Shown: positions 52,701 through 62,289 of the stretch, piece after piece
Numbering within the stretch: the stretch's first letter is position 1
Layout: each line of letters begins with the position of its first letter
NCBI RefSeq assembly: GCF_007858285.1
Contig: NZ_VFIL01000004.1
Location: 124,001 to 188,000 of the forward strand
Reading direction: 5' to 3'
DNA: 64,000 nt
Origin: Pseudomonas brenneri
GTDB lineage: Bacteria; Pseudomonadota; Gammaproteobacteria; Pseudomonadales; Pseudomonadaceae
Translations under genes and position numbers: made by a program
Notes under the pieces: model-generated
Seen by the model: only the letters and a program-made list of their open reading frames with translations
Database searches by the model: none
What the model was told of the DNA's origin: nothing

Positions 52701-55700
52701 GTACCAGGCGCGGTACACACTGTCGGCGCCGCCGTTGACCAGTTTCTCGTTGCCGCCCACGCTATTGCCCAACACCTTGCCATTTTCGCCCAGTGCCCGC
52801 GGCAGGTTGTAGGGGTCGTTGGCCGAGGTGCCCGTGGAAGAACTGCCAGCGGTGTAGACCCCGTACAGCGATTCCATGCTCAGGTTGCCAGCCGCCAGCA
52901 GGTCCAGGTCGGCTGCGCCAGTGCGGATCACACTGAAACGGCTGCTGCCCCCCGCCACCAGGCTGTAGGCATCACCGCCGGACTCACAGGAACCGGGGTA
53001 GTCAGTACACGTTCCGAGGTTGCCGGCGCTCACGGGTTTGCCGACCATGCTGGTGTCGCCGTAATTGTCGATGGAGCCCTGCTCGGTCCACACCAGCACA
53101 CCCTCGGCGAACATGCCGAAATGGCTGTCGGCCAGGCGCAGGTTGCCGGTCGACGGATACGGCTGCAGCAGCCGACTGTCAGCCGCCTGGGTGTCAGCCC
53201 CGGCCACCAGGCGGATCGACCACGCCTGGGAGCCTTCCGTCAGCATCGGCGCAACGCCCCAGTTCTTGCCCTGACGCCCCGCCTCCTCGACGCGCAATTT
53301 CACCGACTTCACACCGCCCGACAACTTGACATCAGTGCCTGCCGGCAGCAGTGCGCCACGGGGCAGTGCCTTGCTGCCATTGAGGGTCACGAATGCCGTA
53401 CTGCCCAGGCGCCCGGGCAATGGCACGCCCTTGGGCCAGATAAACGCCCGCACGCTGGTGTTGCTGGTCAGCAGGGTGCCGGCCCCCAGTACAGTGCCGC
53501 TCGCCAGGGTCTGGCTCTGGCTCAGCAGCGTCCCCGCAGCAAACAGCTCCTTGCCGGATGCATCCAGTATCGCTGCCGCCAGCACCGTACCCGCAGGCAG
53601 TACCAGAGGCTGGCTGAGGGTCACCGGTACCGGCAGCCGTGTACCGTTCGCCAGGCTCAGGGCCTTGATCGACACATCGAAGTTGAGCACCGCACCCGCC
53701 GGAAACTTCGTGCCGTCAGCCAGGGTCACGCCCGTACCCGGCACCACTTGGGTGCCGCCGGTGTAATCGATACCGGGGCGCAGTACCCAGCCGTTGTCAT
53801 CGTCGGTCGGCGGTGGCGGCGCAAAGCCGTCGGTGATGCTGCCGTAGATATTCAGGTCGCCGCCGGCGCGCAGGGTCAGGCGACCCACTTCGCCGGAGCC
53901 GTAGATATCCGCGTTTTTCTGGGTATGCGGGCTGAGGCTGGCGTAACGATAACCGGAGAGGTCGAGATCGCCCTGCACCACCAGATCGCCCTGGGGCGTC
54001 TTGCTGACAATCTCCACACCCGGGCGCAGATGGAAAGCGTCGGCATAGGTGGCGTTGTTCAAGCCTGCCAGTTTGTTCTGCAGCAGGTCGTTGTTCTTCA
54101 GGGCAGCGTTGATGAACAACACACTCAAGGCATGTTTGGCGTCGAGGTACTTCTGGTCGATCACCTGGTACGGGCGCCCGCTGGCCGTGGCATCGGTCTT
54201 GATCAGCGCATCGTCGTAGCTGATCATGCCGTTGAGCGCAATCGAGCGCGCACCCTGGATATCCAGGCGGCCACGGGCATCGATGGCAATGTCATTGCTG
54301 CCCAAGCGCGGCGCATTGAGTTCCAGGGTGCCACGGCTGCGACCATCATTGCCCGTCGCCTCGGTAGCGTGGCGCAGGTCAATGCGTACGCCATCGGCGA
54401 GGGTCAACTGGCCCTGGCCCGAACCGAGCACCACCGTGGCGCGGTTCGGCGCATCGATGATCTGGCCATGGCTGTCCACCCGCAGTTGGCTGCCATGGGC
54501 GTCGAGCACGGCGCTGCCGTCCAGGGCCAGGCCTTTTTTGGCCAGCAGGTTGATGCTGCCCACCCGCTCGCCACTGGCATCCACCCGCCCGGTAACGCGC
54601 AGGCTGCCATTGTCCAGCGAGACACTGACGCTGTTGGCCTTGACGTCATTGCCGATGCTCAGGTCGCCCTGCTTGAGCTGGAAGCTGCGCGCGCCAAATA
54701 CCTGGCCCTGGTTGAGCCGCTGGTTGAGAGCAGCAAACTGCTCGTCCAGGGTACCGCGAGTGCCCAAGCGCTGGGCCTGGATCTCAACCGCACCGGCCAG
54801 GTACGGCACCAGGGTGCCGCCGGCATCGTAGTCACCGCTGCTGCCCGCCAAGAGCTTGCCCGCCAGGTCAACCACGCCGCCGGCTTCACCCACCGCCACC
54901 GCCCGCAGCTTGCCCGCCTGGTTGTGCTGGGCCGACAGGTCAATGGTCGAGCCTGCGGCCTGCAGCACATTGCCCTCGCGGCTTTGCAACGAGACCTCGC
55001 CACCCGCGCCGTATTTAGTCAGATCGTTGAAGACGATGGCGCGCCCGGCCACATCAATCAGTGCGTCATCGCTCAAGACCACGTCGCCACGTGCGTCGAG
55101 GGTGACCTTGCCGCTGGGCAACACCACCGCACTGGCCAGGCGGATGCTGTCGCCCTGCAACGCCAGCTCGCCGCCCTGGCCTTCGACCTTGCCACGCACA
55201 CCCTTTGCTGCCGCGATATCCAGTACGCCACCGGCGGTGATGCGGTTGACCGATCCCGCCTCACCGGTCAGCAACGGCGCCAGGATGTTCAAGTTGCCGC
55301 CCGTGTAGGCAAACCCTTTGATGGGGTCGTAAGCACCCTGGCGCTGATAGACCGACAGGCTGCCCTTGTGATTGGCGGTGATGCGCTCGCTGGCCTTGAG
55401 GTTGACGTCGGCAAATCCCAACGCGAGGCGGTCGAAGCGCTGGGTGGTGCTCGGTTGGGCAAAATCGCCATAACCCAATTCGATACGCTCGGCACTGATA
55501 TCCAGGCGCCCGCTACCACTGCCGGCCCCGCCCGCGATTGCCGCGCCGGCAGGTGTTTGCGCGCCGAGCCAGATCAGGTTGGCGGTGTGAATGCTCGCCA
55601 CATCACTGGCACTGCCGGCCCCATAGATCGCCGGGGTGGCGAGCATCAGGTTGCTCAGCAACGATTTGCCGGTCACTGCGTCATAAGTATCGAGGGTGCT

Positions 55701-58700
55701 GGAGCCATAGAAGTTGAAGCTGTCGCGGGCCGAGAGTTGCAGGGTTTCCAGGGCCGGCGCGCCGAATTGCGTGTCGCCACGCAACAAGCGATTCAACACA
55801 TCCTGGGTCAGGGTCATGCCGGCCGGCAGGCGATTGCCGGCCGCCGCCTCGGCCAACGCTTGCGGGCTGCCGACGTTGATGCTGGCCAGCCCCAGGTTGA
55901 GATGACGGGTGCCGTAGCGCACCTCATCCCCCATCTGCAACGTCTTGTCGGTCAGGGCGACGATACTGCCGTCTGAATACAGGGCAGTCTGGCCATCGCA
56001 GGGCGCGCTGTTGCACACCCCCAGATTGATGCCGCCACTGGAGGCACCGCCCGCCTGTACGGCGTTGACCACGTTGAGCAAGCCGTTGGAGACCGCCAGC
56101 ATATTCGCGACCTGGTAGACAAAACCGTCGCGTGCGTCATAACTGGCCTTGCCCCGGCCAATCGTATTGATCGAGGCGCCCTGCTCCATGATGATCTCGC
56201 CGGTGGTACTCACCAGGAACACTTCCGGTGCAGCCAGGTTCGCCCCTTCACGCAAGGTGATAGAGCCGCTGTTGGCACCGACCACATTGATGTAGTTGCC
56301 GCTCTGGCCATACGAAACCTGGGTCATCCCACCAATCATCAGGCGTGCCGCGCCCAGGGCGTTGAGGCTGTCCGCCGCCACGGTGACGCCCCCGAATCCA
56401 TCAGTGGCCGCCTTGCCTGGCGCCACCACCTCCATCCCACCGGTCCCCATGTTCATCACGGCAACCGTGCCGGCATAACCGTCAGTTGCCGCCTCGAAGC
56501 GGCCGATACCGGCGAAGGAAAAGGCGTCTGCCCCGCCACCGGGGTTCAACGCCAGTTTCAAGGTCTTGGCATCCACCGGCAGCAACGCCCGTGGCACGCC
56601 GAGTTTGGCGGCATCGGCCACGGCGAACTGGGCATAACCGGTTTCGTTGTACTGGGAGTAACGGCGCAGGGTGTCGGCCGAAGTCAGGATCAACTGGCTG
56701 GCCACACGGTTGCTGATCCCGGTATTGACGATGGACAGGCGCCCGGCAGCCGACCATGAACCATTGCGCAGTGCCTGTGGCACGTCTTCGGTCCCGCGCC
56801 CCGCCAGGCCGTTGATTTCCACACGGAACGCCCCCGGCATCAAGGCGTAGGTGGAGGGCATCAGGGTATAGGTCCCCGCAGCCAGTCCCGGTACGCCAGC
56901 GTCCAGGGTGATTTGCTGGCCGATCAACGGGTCTACCGCGCCGCCCTCCGGTGCCACCGGGGCATAACCCGGCTGCCCCCCAGGCACGATGGCGTAGACC
57001 GGGTTGCTGCCCAGGCCCGGCAGGACAAAGCCGCCGTTGGTGCCGATCTGCATCAGCGGGTTGTAGCGCGCATCGGTGGAACCGCCGCGTCCGGAAATAA
57101 ACCCGGCGCCGAGCAATTCGCCGCCACCGGACAGGTCCAGCGTGGCCTCTGGCAGCACCGCCACCGATTGACCGCCAAGGATCACCCCCACATTGAGGTC
57201 GCCATTGAGGTTCGCAATCGCCCCCTGGCCAAGGAACGACACGGTCTTACCGTTGTACTGGTAGACCTGGCCATCCACCGTGCCACCGTAGGGCAACACC
57301 AGGCCCTTGCCGCTCACCGAAGTCAGGCTACCGGGCAGCAGCTCGACTTTTTGGGTGCCCAGGATGCCGACCTCGATCAGCCCCAGGGGGGCGCGCACGA
57401 CCCCGCCCTGCTGGATGGTCGGGCCGCCCAGTTGCAGGCGACCGAAGGCCGAGTAAGGTACAGCGCCTGCCTCGTTGCCGGTACGGGCGATGGTCAGGGT
57501 GCGCGTCGGGTCGTAGCCGGCAACCCCGTCCACGTAGCCAGCCAGCACCCGTGCCCCGACTTCGGTCGCCGGGTACAACTGCGCGGCCCGCAGGGTCATG
57601 TCGCCCCGGGTCATGAGCTGGGTACTGATGCCCAGGGCGATTGCATCCGCGCTGGCCCCGGCGAGGAAACGCAGGTCACCCTGGCTGCTCAGTTGCACAT
57701 CATCGAAACCACGCCGTTCGACACTCACCTGGCTATTGTCGGCCTGAGTCAGGCTGCTCTTGTTGCCGAACAACACATTGCCGCGTACCTCCAGCAGATT
57801 GGCGTTGGCGTTGAACACCGCCTCGGTGGCGCGTTGCGACATGGCGCTGGTCAACACCGGATGCAGGTATTGGTCCTTGGCTTCCAAGGGCGCAAGGATG
57901 CCCGCCAACAGCAGGTGAGGTGCCGACAGGTTGACCCGGGCATCTGGCGCAGCATTCTCACTCAGGCCGAGGGCGCCGCTGTACAGGCGCAGGCTCTGGC
58001 CCATCTGCAGCGATAGATCACCGTCAACACTCAGCAGGCCATTGCTCAGCAATGCCAGGTTGTCAAAGCCACCGGCGCTGACCTGATCCACGCCCAGGCG
58101 AGCATGCCCATATTCCAGCTCGACAGCCGCAGCCTGGGCAGTGCCCGCCAGGGTGCTGTCCTGCCGGGTCTGGCTGAGCACCAGCTCCCGTGGCATGAGC
58201 ACCCGGTCGGAGACCGCATTCTTGATGTAGTAAGGGCTTTCCAGGGCCAGGGCCAGGCTCCCGCCCGATGCACCGGCACCGCCGGCCTGGGCCACAAGAC
58301 TGCCGTCCAGGTACAGGCCATTGTTGGAGGCCACACTGATGCTGCCGCCATTGCTGGCCACCTGCACCCGGCCCCGACCCGGCAGATCCAGGCCCGCCTG
58401 GGCACCGGACGCATCCAGGCGCGCGCCATCGCGTACCACCACAAACACATCACTGGCCTTGGCAATGCCGGTGGCGAGGTCAAGCTCGCCGCCAAGGCTG
58501 ATCGTGCCGCCATTGCGCACCAGGCCATAGCTGCGGCCACGACTGTCCACGGCACTCACCGCCCGCGCGGCCACATCAATCAGCGCCTGCTCGCCAACCC
58601 AGATCGAACGCCCGTGACCCGCGGCATTCACCGCCTCGGAACTGGCCACGTTCAGGCCTCTCAGGCTGACGCTGCCGCCCCAGGCGTTGAGCGTGCCATT

Positions 58701-61700
58701 GAGGGTCAGTTGGCCGACGCTGCGCAGGTTGATCGCCTGGCCCGGGTCGACCGTGATGACCGCCCCCTGGCCCACGCTCAGCGCCGTGGTTGCCAATTGC
58801 GCAGCGGTGGACTCCTGATGCCCGGCCGTCAGGCTCAAGCTGGCGCCGCGACGCTGGCTCAGCACGCTGTTGAGCGCATCCTGCTGATACACCGGGGGTG
58901 TCCACAGCGCCATCAGGCTGGCCGGATCACTGCCGCTCGGCACCGTTTGCACCTGCTCGCCAACACGGTAGACCGGCATGTTGACCGCGACCTGAGTGCC
59001 GTCAGCGACGATCAATCCTTCATTGCCAGTGATGTCATACGCCGAGAACCCTTTGTTGAAAAAGTCTCCCGCCAGTTGCAGGGTGTCCGCGTCTGGAGTG
59101 CTTGCCTCACCGATCAGCACCTTGTGCGATTGCAACGCCAGGGTGCCGCCACCGCTGACACCGTAACCCCGAATCTCACCGCCCAACACCAGCGCCCCCA
59201 GCGCGCCCAACGTCACGCTGCCGCCCTTGCCCCCGCTGACCTTGCCATCCTGGCCAGCAGTCGCGCCCGAAGACACCTGCACCAGGCTCCCCGCCCCCAG
59301 GCTCACATCGCCGGTGCTGCGCAGCGACACCTTGCCGCCATTGGCGTAAGCCACACCACCGATGATGGACGGCTGCAGTGCCAGGTTGTTCCAGCGCCCG
59401 GAGGCATCCAGCACCGCCCCGGAGGCCACAGCGACTTGCCCGATCCCCGCCAGAATCACATCTTCAACGCCATTCTGCCGATTGAGGTTGACCTGACTCA
59501 GTACGTTGCCGGCATTGATGCTGCCGCCGTGGGCCGTTAGGTTGGCGTTGACCGCCACCTGCGGCGCATACAGGGTGATATCGCCACCGTCCGCCACCGA
59601 CAACGCGCCATTGACCGTGATCTGCTGTTTGGCACCCACCTTGATCGCGCCCAACTGGAAGCCGTTGAGCTGCTCGCTGTCGAGCACCAGCCTGCCCTGG
59701 CGCCCGGCCGGCAGCGCGGCGCTCAGGTCCAGGCTGTCGGCGATGGCTGGCGCGCCACTCTCGATCACTAGCTGCTCCATGCCCGGCGTCAGGGCGTAAC
59801 GCAGGGTACCCGTGCTTTTGTTGAAGATCGGCGTGTACTGGCCAATGATCAGTTGCGCACGCTGGGCCTGAGCCTTTTGCGACTGCTGGTAACCGTCAAG
59901 GTTGATGTTCGGTGCCAGGGTCTGGCGATCGCCCTGGAACACATCACTGATCAGTTGGCCTTCAAGCACCGCACTGCGCGTACCCACCACCAGCTTGCCG
60001 GCATCGCGGCCCACGGTGTAACCCGCCTCAAAGCGACGCTGTGGGGCGATCAACGGGTTGTAATAGAGATCGGTCCGACCCCAGCGCTCACTGGTGTCTT
60101 CAAAGCCTTTGTAAAGCCCGCTGTAGAGAATATCGCCCGGTGCTTTCGACAGCTCGTACAAGCGCCCGTCCGGCCCCTTGAGCCAGGTTTGCTGGACATA
60201 ACCGGCCTGGACATCCACGGTGCCGCCCGACAGATTGATCTGCGCACCCTGCTGGGTCACGACGTCACGGCCAGTAAACGTCACGGTACCGCCCTGGGCC
60301 ATCCACTCGCCCACCGCGTGCCCTTGCGTGCCCAGATAGCCACCGACTTCCAGCAGGCCGCCAGCGGTGTACCAGCGATCCGTTGCGTAGCCGTTGGTAC
60401 CCGCTGGCACAAACACCAATTCGCGCAGGTCGACCCACACATCGTTGTTGATCAACTGCCCGCCATCGCGGTTGACCGGTGCATCACGTTGCTCGTTGCC
60501 CTGCACGTTGATCTTGATGTTGTTGGCTTGCATCGCCACCTTGACGCCGATGGCGCCGGACACGTCGATCATCGCACCGTCGCGCACCAGGCTGCGCTGG
60601 CCGGCGCTGACCGCGACCTGGCCACCGGTGGCAAGGGTAATCGAGCCCTTCTGGAAGTCCACGGTGCCGCCGCTGACAATCTCGATGCGCGACTGATCGG
60701 TACGGTCAGCCACACTGCCCAGGTTATTGAACTGCCCGCTGATCAAGGGGTTCGCCAGCCCGTCAAGATTGACCAGGCCATTGTCGCGCTGGCTGTTGAG
60801 TGCGGTGGAGCCGCTGCTGTCGAGCAGGATCGCGGTGGTGCTGCCTTCGCCAAGACTGACGCTGCCGGTGGTGTCAGTGGACGAATTGAGCAGGTGGAGG
60901 GTGCCACGCGTGTCCACCGACGTGCTGGCCAGGGCGACGCCGTTTTGCTGCACGGCGTGGCCGGTCAGGGTGATGTCGCCGGTTGCGGCCATGATCAGGC
61001 CGCTGTTGGTCACGCTGCCCGCGCTGCTGCCGGCCTTGAGGCTGCTGGCGACTTCATTGCCGCGTGTGGTGGAACGTGCATTGCCGGTGGTGCCCACGCC
61101 TTTGCGGATATAAAAACTGTCGCCGGCGGCCAGGGTCGTCTGGCCCTTGGCGGTGATGAGGGTCCCGGCGTTTTCCACTTCCGAGCCCAACAACAAGGCA
61201 TAGCCACCGGCATCGGTGGACGTGGCCGCATCATGGGTCTGGATCAGCGCGCCCCGCTGCACCTGGACCTTGCCCGCCGCATCGGTGAACGTTGGCTGGG
61301 TGCCGTTGGCGTCGACGTAGAGCCCGCGCTGGGTGAATTGCTCATCGCTGATATTCGCTGCGGCCGCCACCAGGTTGCGCACATTGACCTGGCTGCTGCC
61401 GCTGAACACCACGCCATTGCGGTTGATGATCATCACAGTGCCAGCGCCCTTGATCTGGCCCTGGATTTCACTGGGGCGCGCGTTGGGGTCATTGACGCGG
61501 TTGAGCAAGGCCCAGTTGGACTGCTGCTGGAAGTCGACAGTGGTGTTGCGCCCGACGTTAAAGGTCTCCCAATTGAGGATGGCCTTGTCGGCGGTCTGCT
61601 CGATGCTCACCGTGGTCTGGCCACCGGCTTGGCTTTGGGTCGGGCCCTTGGCGTTGATCCAACCCTGGGTGAGGCTGTTGTCTACCTGCAAGCCGCCCTT

Positions 61701-62075
61701 GCCCAGGCCATCGGGAATCGTCGAGACCTGCCCCAACGCTGCCTGGCGCCCCGCCGCCTGCGCGGCCTGCTGGGCGGCAATCGCCGCAACGCTGTTGTTG
61801 AGCGTGCTCAGTGAGCGCTGCATCTGCTGGTTGACCCGCGCCTGCTGGGACAACGGCGGCGGCATCCCCGGCACCTGCGCCCCCGGACGCGCCGCCGTGG
61901 CCGCCTGGGACGCGCCCTTGGCCGCAAACCAGCCAGAGCTGAACGCCGTGGCCCCCTGGGCACTGCCCGCCACCAGCAACAAGGCAATGGCATGGGCCAA
62001 CGGCTTGAGGCGCAAGACTGTCTGGCCGTGCGGGCCGCGGGCATTCAGGTTAACCGGTGGTTTGCAGCGGACCAT
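49767..62075 (-). CDS. pdtA: Giant TpsA exoprotein, filamentous haemagglutinin type, PdtA-like
   Basis: A 4102-residue secreted protein. It has an extended signal peptide (MVRCKPPVNLNARGP then LKPLAHAIALLLVAGSAQG), a TPS secretion domain at about 130-290 (ILNWETFNVGRNTTVDFQQQ, MIINRNGVVFSGSSQVNVRN), and thousands of residues of beta-helix repeats rich in Gly, Ala, Ser, Asn and Asp. A compositionally distinct LxAGTxL-type repeat block lies at about 2768-2932. Near the C-terminus come a helical insert (LLDWLAGRFGFVGDSQQARA) and a DUF3739-like region (SAAGDINAGRGSKTTVVYT, GTIDAGEAGIRVSGNINIAA). PdtB should export it. It probably works as an adhesin or biofilm factor. AAGGATG stands before the ATG. 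Only two Cys pairs and a few single Cys are present. Confidence 0.88.
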   Translation of the reverse strand: MVRCKPPVNLNARGPHGQTVLRLKPLAHAIALLLVAGSAQGATAFSSGWFAAKGASQAATAARPGAQVPGMPPPLSQQARVNQQMQRSLSTLNNSVAAIAAQQAAQAAGRQAALGQVSTIPDGLGKGGLQVDNSLTQGWINAKGPTQSQAGGQTTVSIEQTADKAILNWETFNVGRNTTVDFQQQSNWALLNRVNDPNARPSEIQGQIKGAGTVMIINRNGVVFSGSSQVNVRNLVAAAANISDEQFTQRGLYVDANGTQPTFTDAAGKVQVQRGALIQTHDAATSTDAGGYALLLGSEVENAGTLITAKGQTTLAAGDSFYIRKGVGTTGNARSTTRGNEVASSLKAGSSAGSVTNSGLIMAATGDITLTGHAVQQNGVALASTSVDTRGTLHLLNSSTDTTGSVSLGEGSTTAILLDSSGSTALNSQRDNGLVNLDGLANPLISGQFNNLGSVADRTDQSRIEIVSGGTVDFQKGSITLATGGQVAVSAGQRSLVRDGAMIDVSGAIGVKVAMQANNIKINVQGNEQRDAPVNRDGGQLINNDVWVDLRELVFVPAGTNGYATDRWYTAGGLLEVGGYLGTQGHAVGEWMAQGGTVTFTGRDVVTQQGAQINLSGGTVDVQAGYVQQTWLKGPDGRLYELSKAPGDILYSGLYKGFEDTSERWGRTDLYYNPLIAPQRRFEAGYTVGRDAGKLVVGTRSAVLEGQLISDVFQGDRQTLAPNINLDGYQQSQKAQAQRAQLIIGQYTPIFNKSTGTLRYALTPGMEQLVIESGAPAIADSLDLSAALPAGRQGRLVLDSEQLNGFQLGAIKVGAKQQITVNGALSVADGGDITLYAPQVAVNANLTAHGGSINAGNVLSQVNLNRQNGVEDVILAGIGQVAVASGAVLDASGRWNNLALQPSIIGGVAYANGGKVSLRSTGDVSLGAGSLVQVSSGATAGQDGKVSGGKGGSVTLGALGALVLGGEIRGYGVSGGGTLALQSHKVLIGEASTPDADTLQLAGDFFNKGFSAYDITGNEGLIVADGTQVAVNMPVYRVGEQVQTVPSGSDPASLMALWTPPVYQQDALNSVLSQRRGASLSLTAGHQESTAAQLATTALSVGQGAVITVDPGQAINLRSVGQLTLNGTLNAWGGSVSLRGLNVASSEAVNAAGHGRSIWVGEQALIDVAARAVSAVDSRGRSYGLVRNGGTISLGGELDLATGIAKASDVFVVVRDGARLDASGAQAGLDLPGRGRVQVASNGGSISVASNNGLYLDGSLVAQAGGAGASGGSLALALESPYYIKNAVSDRVLMPRELVLSQTRQDSTLAGTAQAAAVELEYGHARLGVDQVSAGGFDNLALLSNGLLSVDGDLSLQMGQSLRLYSGALGLSENAAPDARVNLSAPHLLLAGILAPLEAKDQYLHPVLTSAMSQRATEAVFNANANLLEVRGNVLFGNKSSLTQADNSQVSVERRGFDDVQLSSQGDLRFLAGASADAIALGISTQLMTRGDMTLRAAQLYPATEVGARVLAGYVDGVAGYDPTRTLTIARTGNEAGAVPYSAFGRLQLGGPTIQQGGVVRAPLGLIEVGILGTQKVELLPGSLTSVSGKGLVLPYGGTVDGQVYQYNGKTVSFLGQGAIANLNGDLNVGVILGGQSVAVLPEATLDLSGGGELLGAGFISGRGGSTDARYNPLMQIGTNGGFVLPGLGSNPVYAIVPGGQPGYAPVAPEGGAVDPLIGQQITLDAGVPGLAAGTYTLMPSTYALMPGAFRVEINGLAGRGTEDVPQALRNGSWSAAGRLSIVNTGISNRVASQLILTSADTLRRYSQYNETGYAQFAVADAAKLGVPRALLPVDAKTLKLALNPGGGADAFSFAGIGRFEAATDGYAGTVAVMNMGTGGMEVVAPGKAATDGFGGVTVAADSLNALGAARLMIGGMTQVSYGQSGNYINVVGANSGSITLREGANLAAPEVFLVSTTGEIIMEQGASINTIGRGKASYDARDGFVYQVANMLAVSNGLLNVVNAVQAGGASSGGINLGVCNSAPCDGQTALYSDGSIVALTDKTLQMGDEVRYGTRHLNLGLASINVGSPQALAEAAAGNRLPAGMTLTQDVLNRLLRGDTQFGAPALETLQLSARDSFNFYGSSTLDTYDAVTGKSLLSNLMLATPAIYGAGSASDVASIHTANLIWLGAQTPAGAAIAGGAGSGSGRLDISAERIELGYGDFAQPSTTQRFDRLALGFADVNLKASERITANHKGSLSVYQRQGAYDPIKGFAYTGGNLNILAPLLTGEAGSVNRITAGGVLDIAAAKGVRGKVEGQGGELALQGDSIRLASAVVLPSGKVTLDARGDVVLSDDALIDVAGRAIVFNDLTKYGAGGEVSLQSREGNVLQAAGSTIDLSAQHNQAGKLRAVAVGEAGGVVDLAGKLLAGSSGDYDAGGTLVPYLAGAVEIQAQRLGTRGTLDEQFAALNQRLNQGQVFGARSFQLKQGDLSIGNDVKANSVSVSLDNGSLRVTGRVDASGERVGSINLLAKKGLALDGSAVLDAHGSQLRVDSHGQIIDAPNRATVVLGSGQGQLTLADGVRIDLRHATEATGNDGRSRGTLELNAPRLGSNDIAIDARGRLDIQGARSIALNGMISYDDALIKTDATASGRPYQVIDQKYLDAKHALSVLFINAALKNNDLLQNKLAGLNNATYADAFHLRPGVEIVSKTPQGDLVVQGDLDLSGYRYASLSPHTQKNADIYGSGEVGRLTLRAGGDLNIYGSITDGFAPPPPTDDDNGWVLRPGIDYTGGTQVVPGTGVTLADGTKFPAGAVLNFDVSIKALSLANGTRLPVPVTLSQPLVLPAGTVLAAAILDASGKELFAAGTLLSQSQTLASGTVLGAGTLLTSNTSVRAFIWPKGVPLPGRLGSTAFVTLNGSKALPRGALLPAGTDVKLSGGVKSVKLRVEEAGRQGKNWGVAPMLTEGSQAWSIRLVAGADTQAADSRLLQPYPSTGNLRLADSHFGMFAEGVLVWTEQGSIDNYGDTSMVGKPVSAGNLGTCTDYPGSCESGGDAYSLVAGGSSRFSVIRTGAADLDLLAAGNLSMESLYGVYTAGSSSTGTSANDPYNLPRALGENGKVLGNSVGGNEKLVNGGADSVYRAWYPQAGGNLLLKVGGNLTGNITSPSLSVSGRPVRSDRGQDSANVGNWLWRQGNGLSGPEAQATAWWINFGSYATNLAQAGGADQMLGFTGFGTLGGGNLNVEVGGDAGIIRPLAAGYVPQAVNLRSQGVVLAVGSSGRVAADGSLQLTGGGDLNLRVGGAVNPGSQIAMDHLNGALVNLRGNVQLTGGALGSLTLRYGSRAIDQSPSEVRAYDPLRATSASAAGGLSLLPGDATFNLATRGDLVLQDVADPGRVAQTNALAYVNNGVNGVGQSWFSLWTRNTAVDLFSAGGNLTPLTQTLETDMAAVYPATLRAVAASGSLYYGRAATANPGSMPALVALVLAPSANGQLQLLAGDSIYGGDLTVSRSSAAPDSLATILNPAFLGFANSLPIAGSGNLSGDSNIARLGLSPLFTFGANTASTLWGDTLDPARFYALSGDLLGVNSGRALTITSAGDPRVGQTFYEGAGPVWMLAGRDIVSSGTRLGGASGGESATGEYAFDANLFVHNGLTDISIVSAGRDILYSSFNAAGPGTLELMAGRNILMEDKVSVNSLGAVAAGDSRAGASIVMQAGAGPNGPDYRRFVEAYLNPESQLQTGEPLTLLGGKVAKTYERELLDWLAGRFGFVGDSQQARAYYAALPAEQQRVFAREVYFAELKAAGREYNQAGGVREGSYVRGRAAIAGLFPDKDVAGNAIAYKGDITLFGGAGVHTNFGGSIQMLTPGGGQTFGIEGAAPPSTAGVITQGAGDIQLYSLGSILLGQSRIMTTFGGSIMGWSAAGDINAGRGSKTTVVYTPPRRVYDNWGNVSLSPSVPSTGAGIATLNPIPEVPAGDIDLIAPLGTIDAGEAGIRVSGNINIAALRVVNAANIQTQGKSSGVPVSAAVNTGAMSSASAAGAAASQAAEDAARNQQAAARQGRASIVTVEVLGFGAEPVQRGQEEARRAPAYDPHSPVQVLGAGPLSEQAKARLTDEERGQISL

Positions 62076-62224
62076 CTGGAATCATCCTTGTGTGTTGAGA
62101 TGCACATCACGTATGGGAGTTAGGCGGTTGGCGAGGGACGGGACTGAACTTCTGTCATGCAAAATTCATCTAGCGCCCACCGCCCTCGGCAACGGCTACC
62201 GGGGCCGGTGTTGGCGGGTAGGCA

Positions 62225-62260
62225 AATAAAAAATCAGCAACGGCACAGGCCGTTGCTGAT
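62225..62260 (-). terminator. Rho-independent terminator of the DING gene
   Basis: On the minus strand, a perfect 12-bp stem (atcagcaacggc with gccgttgctgat, loop of 4) is followed by TTTTTTATTT. It lies 30 bp after the DING stop and before the exoprotein start, so the two genes are probably transcribed separately. Confidence 0.88.
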
Positions 62261-62289
62261 CAGGTGTCGCAGGTCGATGAACGCTGGGG

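Noticed and set aside
53121..55976. Long open frame of 951 codons on the plus strand opposite the giant exoprotein
   Set aside because: It is a mirror of the GC-rich repetitive exoprotein gene, has no ribosome site and gives a low-complexity Gln/His/Arg-rich product. Several similar frames occur along the same gene.
62152..62169. CTGTCAT half-site between the exoprotein and DING genes
   Set aside because: The second half (aattcat) is poor and the site points against both minus-strand genes.
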